From Micromonospora gifhornensis (GTDB lineage: Bacteria; Actinomycetota; Actinomycetes; Mycobacteriales; Micromonosporaceae), in assembly GCF_016863515.1 (NCBI RefSeq), contig NZ_BOPA01000022.1, positions 21,230 through 85,229 of the forward strand: a stretch of 64,000 nt of DNA, written 5' to 3'. The notes beneath the pieces are model-generated. The model was not told the DNA's origin, made no database searches, and saw nothing but the letters and a program-made list of their open reading frames with translations. Position 1 is the stretch's first letter. The number at the start of each line of letters is the position of its first letter. This document shows positions 50,615 to 57,720 of the stretch, piece after piece. The translations under genes were made by a program, and so were the position numbers.

Positions 50615-51826
50615 GTGACCGCCATCGGGGACGCCCCGACACCACCTGGCCGCAGGCCACACCCGCTGGACGTGATCGCCGTCGGGCTGGCGCTGGCCGG
50701 TGCCGCCTGTGTCGCGACCGGGCTGCTGCCCCGCGCCGACGCCGCCGCCACCCTCACCCGGATCCTGCCCCTGCTGATCTTCCTCGGCACGGTGGTGGTG
50801 CTCGCCGAACTGACCGCCGCCGCCGGCGTCTTCGACGTGCTGGCGACCCGGATGGCCCGCGCCGCCCGAGGGCGCTGGCCCGCGCTGTTCGCGCTCTGCG
50901 TCGGCTTCGCCGCGCTGACCACCATCGTGCTCAACCTGGACACCACGGCGGTGCTGCTCACCCCGGTGATGCTCGCGCTGGCAGTGACGCTGCGCACCGC
51001 GGTGGCACCGCTGGCGGTGACCACGGTCTGGCTGGCCAACACGGCGAGCCTGCTGCTGCCGGTGTCCAACCTGACGAACCTGCTGGCCAGCGAACGGATC
51101 GGGCTGGACCCGCTGGCCTACCTGGGCGTCATGTGGTTGCCCCAACTGGCGGCGATCGCGGTCACCACCGTCCTGCTCTGGTGGTTCTGGTGGCGGCGGG
51201 ACCAACCACCGGACGGCCGGTTCCCGCCACCGCCGACACACCGGCCCACCGACGCGGTGCTGTACCGCACGGCGCTCGTCGCCTGCCTGCTCTTCGTCGC
51301 CGCCATCCTTCTCGGGGCGCCGGTCGGGCTCGCCTCGGCCGTCGCCACCTGCCTGCTGCTGCTCGGCTTCGCGATCCGCTCCCCCGGCACGTTGCGCCCG
51401 GCTCTGCTGCCCTGGCGGCTGCTGGTCTTCGTCACCGGGCTGTTCCTGGTGATCCAGACCATCGGCGTGCACGGGCTCAACGACCTGGTCGCCTGGCTCG
51501 CCGGTGACGAAGGGGGCACGTCGGGGGTGCTGCGCGCCGGCGGCACCGGCGCGCTGCTGGCCAACCTGGTGAACAACCTGCCCGCGTACCTGGCCGGCGA
51601 GGCGGTGCTGCCGACCGGCGACCGGCAGCGCCTGCTCGCGCTGCTGGTCGGCACCAACGTCGGCCCGCTTGCCCTGCCCTGGGCCTCCCTGGCCACCCTG
51701 CTGTGGCTGGAACGATGCCGGGCCGCGCGGGTACGGGTGCCGCTGGCGCGGTTCCTGCTGACCAGCACCGTGCTGGCGGTGCTCGGCACCCTGGCCGCGG
51801 TCGGCGCCCTGCTGCTCACCGGCTGA
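50615..51826 (+). CDS. SLC13/ArsB-like anion permease
   Basis: A 403-aa protein with 10-11 membrane helices. It belongs to the ion-transporter superfamily of ArsB, NhaD and citrate carriers. Signatures include LNLDTTAVLLTPVMLALA and WLANTASLLLPVSNLTNLLAS, the paired re-entrant loops, and a second-half counterpart ANLVNNLPAYLAGE. The substrate (arsenite, citrate, sulfate or Na+) cannot be assigned. No arsR or arsC lies beside it. The GTG at 50615 follows GAGGA; a GTG six codons upstream is possible. Confidence 0.85.
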   Translation: MTAIGDAPTPPGRRPHPLDVIAVGLALAGAACVATGLLPRADAAATLTRILPLLIFLGTVVVLAELTAAAGVFDVLATRMARAARGRWPALFALCVGFAALTTIVLNLDTTAVLLTPVMLALAVTLRTAVAPLAVTTVWLANTASLLLPVSNLTNLLASERIGLDPLAYLGVMWLPQLAAIAVTTVLLWWFWWRRDQPPDGRFPPPPTHRPTDAVLYRTALVACLLFVAAILLGAPVGLASAVATCLLLLGFAIRSPGTLRPALLPWRLLVFVTGLFLVIQTIGVHGLNDLVAWLAGDEGGTSGVLRAGGTGALLANLVNNLPAYLAGEAVLPTGDRQRLLALLVGTNVGPLALPWASLATLLWLERCRAARVRVPLARFLLTSTVLAVLGTLAAVGALLLTG

Positions 51827-51865
51827 ACCTGCCCAGTCCTTGTTCTCGGCCCCCACCGGCCATAG

Positions 51866-51882
51866 ACTTTGCATTGCAAAGT
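51866..51882. promoter_or_regulatory. palindromic operator upstream of the membrane protein/regulator pair
   Basis: ACTTTGCA, one T, then TGCAAAGT: a perfect 8-bp inverted repeat and an AT-rich island in this GC-rich window. It lies 42 bases before the membrane-protein start. The winged-helix regulator encoded second in the pair is the natural candidate to bind it. Confidence 0.55.
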
Positions 51883-51924
51883 TCTCTCCATGACCGAGTC
51901 AATGGCAGCAGGTGGGAGTGACAC

Positions 51925-52659
51925 ATGGTTCAGGGAAACGCCGACGACGCGGCCACGACCCTCGCCGCCCTCGGTCGACTGCGCGAGCGGGCACACCGGC
52001 GGGCCCATGGCGGGGCGTGGCTTCCGGCCCTCGGCTTCGCCGTACTGCTGGTGGCCAGCGCCGCCCTCTACCGCCACCCACTGACCCGGCCCTACTCGAT
52101 CGACGCGAAGCACCCGTTCTGGGCGGGACTGCCCGACGAGCAGGTCAGCCCGGTGGCGTCCTACCTGTTCTGGTTCCTCGGCACACCGTTGCTGTTCGCC
52201 GTCATCGCGCTCTGGTACGCGTGGCGGGCCCGCCGTCACGGCGTACGGGTCGGCTGGCCGTTGGCCGCCGCCACCGGGCTCGGCGTCCTGGTGCTGCTCG
52301 CCGTGCTCGCGGCGGTGCCGGTCGGCCCGGTTCCGGACGGCCTCGTCTCCGCCTCCGGCCCGCACTGGGCCGGCCTGTTGACCCCGCTGCTCCCCCTGGC
52401 CGCCGCCGTCATCGTGCTGGGCCGGGCCGAGCACAGCCGGGGCCTGGTCGCCGCCGGCATCTGGATCGCCGCACTCACCGCCTGGCTGTGCACCTCCTTC
52501 CCGCTCGGGCATCTGCCCGGCTGGACCAGCGTGCTCATCGGCGGTAGTGGTGCCGGCGGCCAACTGTCGCTGCGACCGGCCCACTATCTTGTCCTGATGG
52601 CCCTGCCCCTGCTGGTCGTCGCCGCCGTCAACCTGGCGACAGCCCGCCGCCCCAGGTGA
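51925..52659 (+). CDS. multi-pass membrane protein cotranscribed with a regulator
   Basis: A 244-aa protein with about six membrane helices. A cytoplasmic start (LGRLRERAHRRAHGGAW) leads to the first helix at about residue 33. The external loop between helices 1 and 2 reads YRHPLTRPYSIDAKHPFWAGLPDEQVSPVAS. No known transporter motif is visible. GGGAG precedes the ATG. The stop overlaps the regulator start by 4 bases (GTGA). The pair resembles the many actinobacterial membrane-protein/winged-helix-regulator couples of unknown role. Confidence 0.75.
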   Translation: MVQGNADDAATTLAALGRLRERAHRRAHGGAWLPALGFAVLLVASAALYRHPLTRPYSIDAKHPFWAGLPDEQVSPVASYLFWFLGTPLLFAVIALWYAWRARRHGVRVGWPLAAATGLGVLVLLAVLAAVPVGPVPDGLVSASGPHWAGLLTPLLPLAAAVIVLGRAEHSRGLVAAGIWIAALTAWLCTSFPLGHLPGWTSVLIGGSGAGGQLSLRPAHYLVLMALPLLVVAAVNLATARRPR

Positions 52660-53021
52660 CCGAGTCACGCTCCGGCGGCCCGGACGCCGGGTCGTCGCCG
52701 CACCCGGCGACGGCCCTCGACGACGTGGTGCACCAGCGGGTACGCCTCGGCATCCTCACCGTGCTCAGTGAGGCGACCGAGTGCCGCTTCGCCACGCTCC
52801 GCGACGAGTTGGGCCTCACCGACGGCAACCTCAACCGGCACCTGCGGATCCTGGAGCAGGCCGGACTGCTCCAGTCCACCAAGGGCTACGAGGGCCGCCG
52901 ACCGGTCACCTGGTTGCGGCTGACCCGGGCGGGCCGCACCGCGCTGCGCGCCGAGGTGGCCGCCCTGGAGCAACTGGTCAGCCGGATCCGGACCGCCACC
53001 GCCGCCGACGACGAGAGCTGA
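52656..53021 (+). CDS. winged-helix transcriptional regulator (ArsR/MarR-like)
   Basis: A 121-aa regulator. The winged helix runs from about residue 22 to 100: VVHQRVRLGILTVLSEATECRFATLRDELGLTDGNLNRHLRILEQAGLLQSTKGYEGRRPVTWLRLTRAGRTAL. It matches the DNA-binding family often annotated as transcriptional regulator with a wHTH_27 domain. No metal-binding Cys pair typical of ArsR sensors is present. It is coupled to the membrane protein and probably represses the pair from the palindrome at 51866-51882. Confidence 0.88.
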   Translation: MTESRSGGPDAGSSPHPATALDDVVHQRVRLGILTVLSEATECRFATLRDELGLTDGNLNRHLRILEQAGLLQSTKGYEGRRPVTWLRLTRAGRTALRAEVAALEQLVSRIRTATAADDES

Positions 53022-53065
53022 GGCGCGCGTCGCTGCCACCGCGCACCGGGCGGCGGACCGGGGCG

Positions 53066-54676
53066 TCAGCCGGGCAGGGGTGCGCCGTCGCCTCGGTTGC
53101 GGCGCGGGGTGACCAGCCGACGCACTATCGGGGCGGCGTTCCACCGGGCCGCGCCGACCAGGTCGCGGGCGTGTTCCAGCACGGTGTAGTCCCGCCGTTC
53201 CCGACCGGCCGCGATCGCCGCGTCCAGGTCGTTGTCGCAGCTCGTCAGGACGCTGTCGAAGTCGCGGCGGACCGGCTCCAACAGGTGGTAGCCGAACGTG
53301 CGGTGCAGCCGGGCGAACAGCGGCTTGTACAGCCGGGCCCGCTCGTGCAACCCGGAGGAGTACGACATCGGGTTCTTCGGCCGCCGCCGAATGTAGTCGG
53401 GCAGCAGGTCCGCGAAGGCCTGCCGGACGATCCACTTCTCCTGCCCCTCGCGCATCTTCAACTCGATCGGCAGGCGCATCGCCAACTCGACGAGGGCCAG
53501 GTCGAGAAAGGGCACCCGGGCCTCCACCCCGAAGCCCATGCTGGTGCGGTCGACGCGCTGCAACTCCGTACGACAGAGGTTGCGGATCTTGTGCAGGAAC
53601 AGCCGCCGCGCCGCCTGGGGGCCGACCTCGTGATACATCGGGTAGCCGCCGAACAGCTCGTCCGAGCCGTCGCCGGTGAGCACGACCTTGACGCCCAACT
53701 CGGCCAGGCGTCGGAAGATGGGCACCGAGACCACCGCGTTGATGATGTCGCCGTACTCGGTCAGCTCGGAGATCCGGATCGCCTCCCGCACGTCGGCCAG
53801 CCGGATGTCGCGGGGCCGCAGCTCGACGACCTCGTGCCGGACACCGAGTTCCCTGGCCAGCCGCCGCGCGTACGCCACGTCGGGGCTGTCCGGCACGCCG
53901 ACGGTGACCGCGACGCAGTCCGGGTGCCGCTGCGCGGCATGCAGCAGCACCAGGGAGCTGTCCAGCCCGCCGGAGAGCACCACACCCACCGTGAGGTCGG
54001 TGTCCAGCCGCACCTGGATGCTGTCGGTGAGCGTGGTACGGACGAGCAGGGCGGCCTCGTCCGGATCCGTCACCATCGGGGCATCGGCACCGAGGGAGAG
54101 CAGGTCCACGTACGGTCGCAGGTGAACCTGGTGGTCGGCGTCGACCCAACCGTGGTGGCCGGGCGGCACCTCGACCACCGGTGCGCCCGCCCGGACCAAC
54201 GCCTTGACCTCGCTGGCGACGTGCAGACAGCCCGGCGTACGCGACAGGTACAGCGGCTTCACCCCGAGCGGATCCCGCACCAGGTAGGCCCGGCCGGTGG
54301 CCCGCTCCACGATGGCGAACGCGTACTCGCCGCGCAGCCGGGTCACCATCTGCTCGCCCCACTGCGCGAAGGCGGCGAGCACCACCTCGGTGTCGCTGGC
54401 GCTGCGGAAGCGATGACCCAGCCCGCTCAGCTGCGCGCGCAGCTGGTGGTGGTTGAAGACCTCGCCGTTGTAGCAGAGCAGCCAGCGTTCGTCGGCGGAG
54501 ACCCACGGCTGCACCGCCCGGTCCCGGTCCACCACCCGCAGCCGGCGGGTGCCGGCGAGCAGGCCGGCCTCGTACCGGGTCTCGGTGACCTCGCCACGGG
54601 CGGCGAGCACGGCGAGCATCCTGCGGAAGATCACCGGATCGGCCTCCGGACCGAGGCTGAGTACGATCCCGCACAT
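53066..54676 (-). CDS. asnB: AsnB-type glutamine-dependent amidotransferase
   Basis: A 536-aa protein. Cys2 (MCGIVLSLG) is the glutaminase nucleophile, with LCYNGEVFNHHQLR and RGEYAFAIV following. The synthetase half has the PP-loop GVVLSGGLDSSLVLL and TGDGSDELFGGYPMY. In actinobacteria some members (LtsA/AsnB) amidate meso-diaminopimelate of peptidoglycan rather than aspartate. Which applies is not decided by sequence, but the gene upstream is an M15-peptidase-like protein only 4 bases away, which favours a wall substrate. Confidence 0.88.
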   Translation of the reverse strand: MCGIVLSLGPEADPVIFRRMLAVLAARGEVTETRYEAGLLAGTRRLRVVDRDRAVQPWVSADERWLLCYNGEVFNHHQLRAQLSGLGHRFRSASDTEVVLAAFAQWGEQMVTRLRGEYAFAIVERATGRAYLVRDPLGVKPLYLSRTPGCLHVASEVKALVRAGAPVVEVPPGHHGWVDADHQVHLRPYVDLLSLGADAPMVTDPDEAALLVRTTLTDSIQVRLDTDLTVGVVLSGGLDSSLVLLHAAQRHPDCVAVTVGVPDSPDVAYARRLARELGVRHEVVELRPRDIRLADVREAIRISELTEYGDIINAVVSVPIFRRLAELGVKVVLTGDGSDELFGGYPMYHEVGPQAARRLFLHKIRNLCRTELQRVDRTSMGFGVEARVPFLDLALVELAMRLPIELKMREGQEKWIVRQAFADLLPDYIRRRPKNPMSYSSGLHERARLYKPLFARLHRTFGYHLLEPVRRDFDSVLTSCDNDLDAAIAAGRERRDYTVLEHARDLVGAARWNAAPIVRRLVTPRRNRGDGAPLPG

Positions 54677-54680
54677 CGCG

Positions 54681-55637
54681 TCAGATCCCCATCTCGGCTT
54701 CGTACGCCCGGCGCAGGCGTGCGGTCGCGGTCGGTGCCAGACAGACGTGCCAGGCCTGACCCTCGTCGACCACGTTGATCTCGCCGGAGCGCTGCCGGTT
54801 CAACAGGAGCCCGGCGAGGGTGTCCCGGACGCCGTACCGGCCGAACCACTCCATCTCCAGGTCGACCGCCCAGCCGAGGCAGTGTCCGCTGGGGACCATC
54901 GCGGCGTAACCCAGCCGGCGCAGCCGGTACTGGTGCTCGGCGCTGCGCACCAGGCTGGTCACCCACAGCGGCGGGGTGCCCGCCGGGGTCACCGCGGCGA
55001 ACTCACGACCGATGTCGTTGAGCAGCGCGACCACCTCCCGCCGCGCCCGGCGGAACAGCAGACCGGCGGTACGCGGAGTGGCGTCGGGGAGCACCCGGCG
55101 GCGCAGTGCGCGTACTCCCCGTCCGACCAGGGTGCGGGGCTGCTCGGTGTAGCGGAAGTGCAGCAGGTCCCGACGCCGCAGCCAGTCCAGGTCGACCAGG
55201 TCGACGCTGTGGTGGACCTCGATGTCGGTGAGGAAGGTGCCCGCGTCCCGCCACCACATCACGTCGATGCGGGACAGCAGATAGATCCGCACCAGGGCGG
55301 TCAGGTCCGCGGCCGAGCTGCGCGCGTTGGGCTGGTATCTGGCCATCTCCAGCAACAGGGTCTCCCGGGCGCCGATCAGCCCCTGAGGCGTGGCGTCGAG
55401 CACCGCGGCGATGGCCGGCTCGCGCAGCCGCTGGTCGATCAGCACCTGGCGGGCCTTGGTGCTGCTGGCCGACGCGAGCGCACCCACCTCGACGAGCAGT
55501 TCCGCCACGGCGGCGCGGTAGGCGTCCAGATCGGGACCGTTCGCGGCCGGCTGCCGTCCCGGGCCACGCGGGCGACGCCGGGCCGGTGCGGCAGGAGGAC
55601 CAGGCCGCTGTCCCGGACTTCGACTGGGCACTCGCAT
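54681..55637 (-). CDS. DUF5715-type protein with M15 peptidase-like zinc motif
   Basis: A 318-aa protein, largely helical in the first 240 residues, with a disordered Pro/Arg-rich start (1-35). Near the C-terminus it has SGHCLGWAVD (His252, Asp259), matching S-x-H-x2-G-x-A-x-D of M15 D-Ala-D-Ala carboxypeptidases, and an EGQAWH stretch (Glu292, His297) matching their second site. I see no signal peptide, so it may be cytoplasmic or exported by another route. It runs straight into the AsnB gene. The ATG at 55637 has AGAGG upstream. Confidence 0.75.
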   Translation of the reverse strand: MRVPSRSPGQRPGPPAAPARRRPRGPGRQPAANGPDLDAYRAAVAELLVEVGALASASSTKARQVLIDQRLREPAIAAVLDATPQGLIGARETLLLEMARYQPNARSSAADLTALVRIYLLSRIDVMWWRDAGTFLTDIEVHHSVDLVDLDWLRRRDLLHFRYTEQPRTLVGRGVRALRRRVLPDATPRTAGLLFRRARREVVALLNDIGREFAAVTPAGTPPLWVTSLVRSAEHQYRLRRLGYAAMVPSGHCLGWAVDLEMEWFGRYGVRDTLAGLLLNRQRSGEINVVDEGQAWHVCLAPTATARLRRAYEAEMGI

Positions 55638-55822
55638 GGTCGGGTCCTCTCTCCCGGTGTGGGTTCGCCTGTTGCCGACAGTAACCACACTTTGCGGGAT
55701 GAGTCCGAGCAATCCTCCCATTTTCCCTGAATGGGTGCGCACCGTCCTTATCGCCGCCGGTCGTTGGCGGTGTTGCGGTGGTCGCCGCAATGCGGCCGGG
55801 GGCGTAATGAAAAACTTGACCC

Positions 55823-57523
55823 ATGAGTTCCACGCCCGTACTGCCGGACCCGTCCACCGAGCCGCCCGCCTTCGCGGACCTTGGCCTGCGTTCCGAACTG
55901 CTCGCCGCGCTCTCCGCGCTCGGCTACGAGGAGCCCACGCCGATCCAGCGGGAGGCCATCGGTCCGCTGCTGGCCGGTCGGGACCTGCTCGGGCAGGCCG
56001 CCACGGGCACCGGCAAGACGGCCGCGTTCGCCCTTCCGCTGCTGCAACGCATGCCCGACGAGCGACCCACCGGCGACCCGGTCGCCCTGGTGCTGGTGCC
56101 GACGCGGGAGCTGGCCGTGCAGGTCTCCGAGGCCTTCCACCGCTACGGCAAGGATCTCGGTGCCCGGGTGCTGCCGATCTACGGCGGACAGCCGATCGGC
56201 CGGCAGTTGCGCGCCCTGGACAACGGGGTCGACGTGGTGGTCGCCACGCCGGGCCGGGCACTCGACCACATCGCCCGGGGCACGCTGCGGCTGGGCAACC
56301 TCGCCACGGTGGTGCTCGACGAGGCCGACGAGATGCTCGACATGGGCTTCGCCGAGGACATCGAGGCGATCCTGGAGCACACCCCCGAGCAGCGACAGAC
56401 CGTGCTGTTCTCGGCGACCATGCCGTCGCGCATCGACGGGATGGCCCGCGCCCACCTGACCGATCCGGTCCGCATCCTCATCGCCCGGGAGCAGCCGGTG
56501 GCCGGCGAGGCCCCCCGGGTACGCCAGAGCGCGTACCTGGTGGCGCGGGCGCACAAGCCGGCGGCGCTGGGCCGGGTGCTGGACGTCGAGTCGCCGACCG
56601 CGGCGATCGTGTTCTGCCGCAGCCGGGAAGAGGTCGACCGGCTCACCGAGACGATGAACGGGCGCGGCTACCGGGCCGAGGCGCTGCACGGTGGGATGAG
56701 CCAGGAACAGCGCGACCGGGTGATGGGCCGGCTGCGCGGCGGCACCGCCGACCTGCTGGTCGCCACCGACGTGGCGGCCCGTGGGCTGGACGTCGAGCAG
56801 CTCAGCCACGTGGTCAACTACGACGTGCCGTCGGCCCCGGAGTCGTACGTGCACCGCATCGGCCGGGTCGGCCGGGCCGGGCGGGAAGGGGTGGCGATCA
56901 CCCTCGCCGAGCCGCGCGAACACCGGATGCTCAAGACCATCGAACGGGTCACCGGGCAGCGGATCACCATCGACAAGATCCCGACGGTGGCCGACCTGCG
57001 TACCCGCCGGCTGGAGCTGACCCAGGCGGCGCTGCGGGAGAGCCTGCTGGAGGACGACCTCGATCCGTTCCGGGTCATCGTCGAGACGCTCAGCGACGAG
57101 TTCGACCTGATGGAGGTGGCGCTGGCTGCGGTGAAGCTGGCCCACGAGGCGACCCTGCCCGGTGCCGAGGAGGCCGCCGAGGAGATCCCCCAGGTGGCCG
57201 TCCGCGCCCCGCGGGAGTCCCGGCCCGGTGCCGATGCCCGCGGCGGCGACCGCCGCCCGGCCCGGCCCCGCAGCAACGGCACCACCCAGGTCTTCATCGG
57301 TCTGGGTCGCCGTGCCGGGGTGCGCCCGCAGGACCTGGTCGGTGCGATCACCGGGGAGACCGGCATCCGGGGCCGCGACATCGGCTCGATCGAGATCGCC
57401 GACCGGTTCTCCCTGGTCGAGGTGCCGATCGCCGTCGCCGACGAGGTGATCGCCGGGCTGCGTGGCAGCACCATCAAGGGCCGCAAGGCCACCGTCCGCC
57501 GCGACCGCGACGACCGCCCCTGA
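55823..57523 (+). CDS. DEAD-box ATP-dependent RNA helicase (CsdA/DbpA type)
   Basis: A 566-aa helicase. The N-terminal Q motif precedes ATGTGKTAAFALPL (I), PTRELAVQV (Ia), ATPGRALDH (Ib), VLDEADEML (II), FSATMP (III), IVFCRSREEVD (IV), ATDVAARGLDV (V) and HRIGRVGRAGR (VI). The C-terminal part after residue 480 is a DbpA/CsdA-type RNA-binding domain (TTQVFIGLGRRAGVRPQDLVGAI). It probably unwinds rRNA or mRNA structure, often in the cold. A palindromic repeat follows the stop. Confidence 0.94.
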   Translation: MSSTPVLPDPSTEPPAFADLGLRSELLAALSALGYEEPTPIQREAIGPLLAGRDLLGQAATGTGKTAAFALPLLQRMPDERPTGDPVALVLVPTRELAVQVSEAFHRYGKDLGARVLPIYGGQPIGRQLRALDNGVDVVVATPGRALDHIARGTLRLGNLATVVLDEADEMLDMGFAEDIEAILEHTPEQRQTVLFSATMPSRIDGMARAHLTDPVRILIAREQPVAGEAPRVRQSAYLVARAHKPAALGRVLDVESPTAAIVFCRSREEVDRLTETMNGRGYRAEALHGGMSQEQRDRVMGRLRGGTADLLVATDVAARGLDVEQLSHVVNYDVPSAPESYVHRIGRVGRAGREGVAITLAEPREHRMLKTIERVTGQRITIDKIPTVADLRTRRLELTQAALRESLLEDDLDPFRVIVETLSDEFDLMEVALAAVKLAHEATLPGAEEAAEEIPQVAVRAPRESRPGADARGGDRRPARPRSNGTTQVFIGLGRRAGVRPQDLVGAITGETGIRGRDIGSIEIADRFSLVEVPIAVADEVIAGLRGSTIKGRKATVRRDRDDRP

Positions 57524-57537
57524 GGCGTACGGGGTGT

Positions 57538-57719
57538 GTGCAAGGAAGGGCACCTTGTTAACGCCTCGCGTATAGAAGGGAACCCTTCTCACCCCACGCG
57601 CAACGACATACGGGCACCTGTGCCGCCTTGCGTGGCGGCACAGGTGCCCGTGGCTTGCCCGTTGTTAACAGGGGCACCCTGCTATGCAGAATGCGTTAAC
57701 AAGGTGCCCTTCCTTACAC
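57538..57719. repeat. palindromic intergenic repeat element
   Basis: A 182-bp element bounded by 27-bp inverted repeats (57538-57564 and 57693-57719) with one mismatch; their core is AAGGAAGGGCACCTTGTTAA. Inside are a 7-bp palindrome AGAAGGG-AA-CCCTTCT (57574-57589), a 17-bp hairpin (57611-57650) and a degenerate third copy of the core near 57663-57679. It fills the gap between the helicase and Lon genes. I recall similar core sequences at many places in Micromonospora and Salinispora genomes. It looks like a REP/MITE-type element; no transposase is present. Confidence 0.72.
57611..57650. terminator. long hairpin, probable bidirectional terminator
   Basis: Perfect 17-bp stem: CGGGCACCTGTGCCGCC at 57611-57627 and its complement at 57634-57650, 6-base loop. 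It sits in the centre of the palindromic element between convergent genes. Confidence 0.6.
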
Positions 57720-57720
57720 C

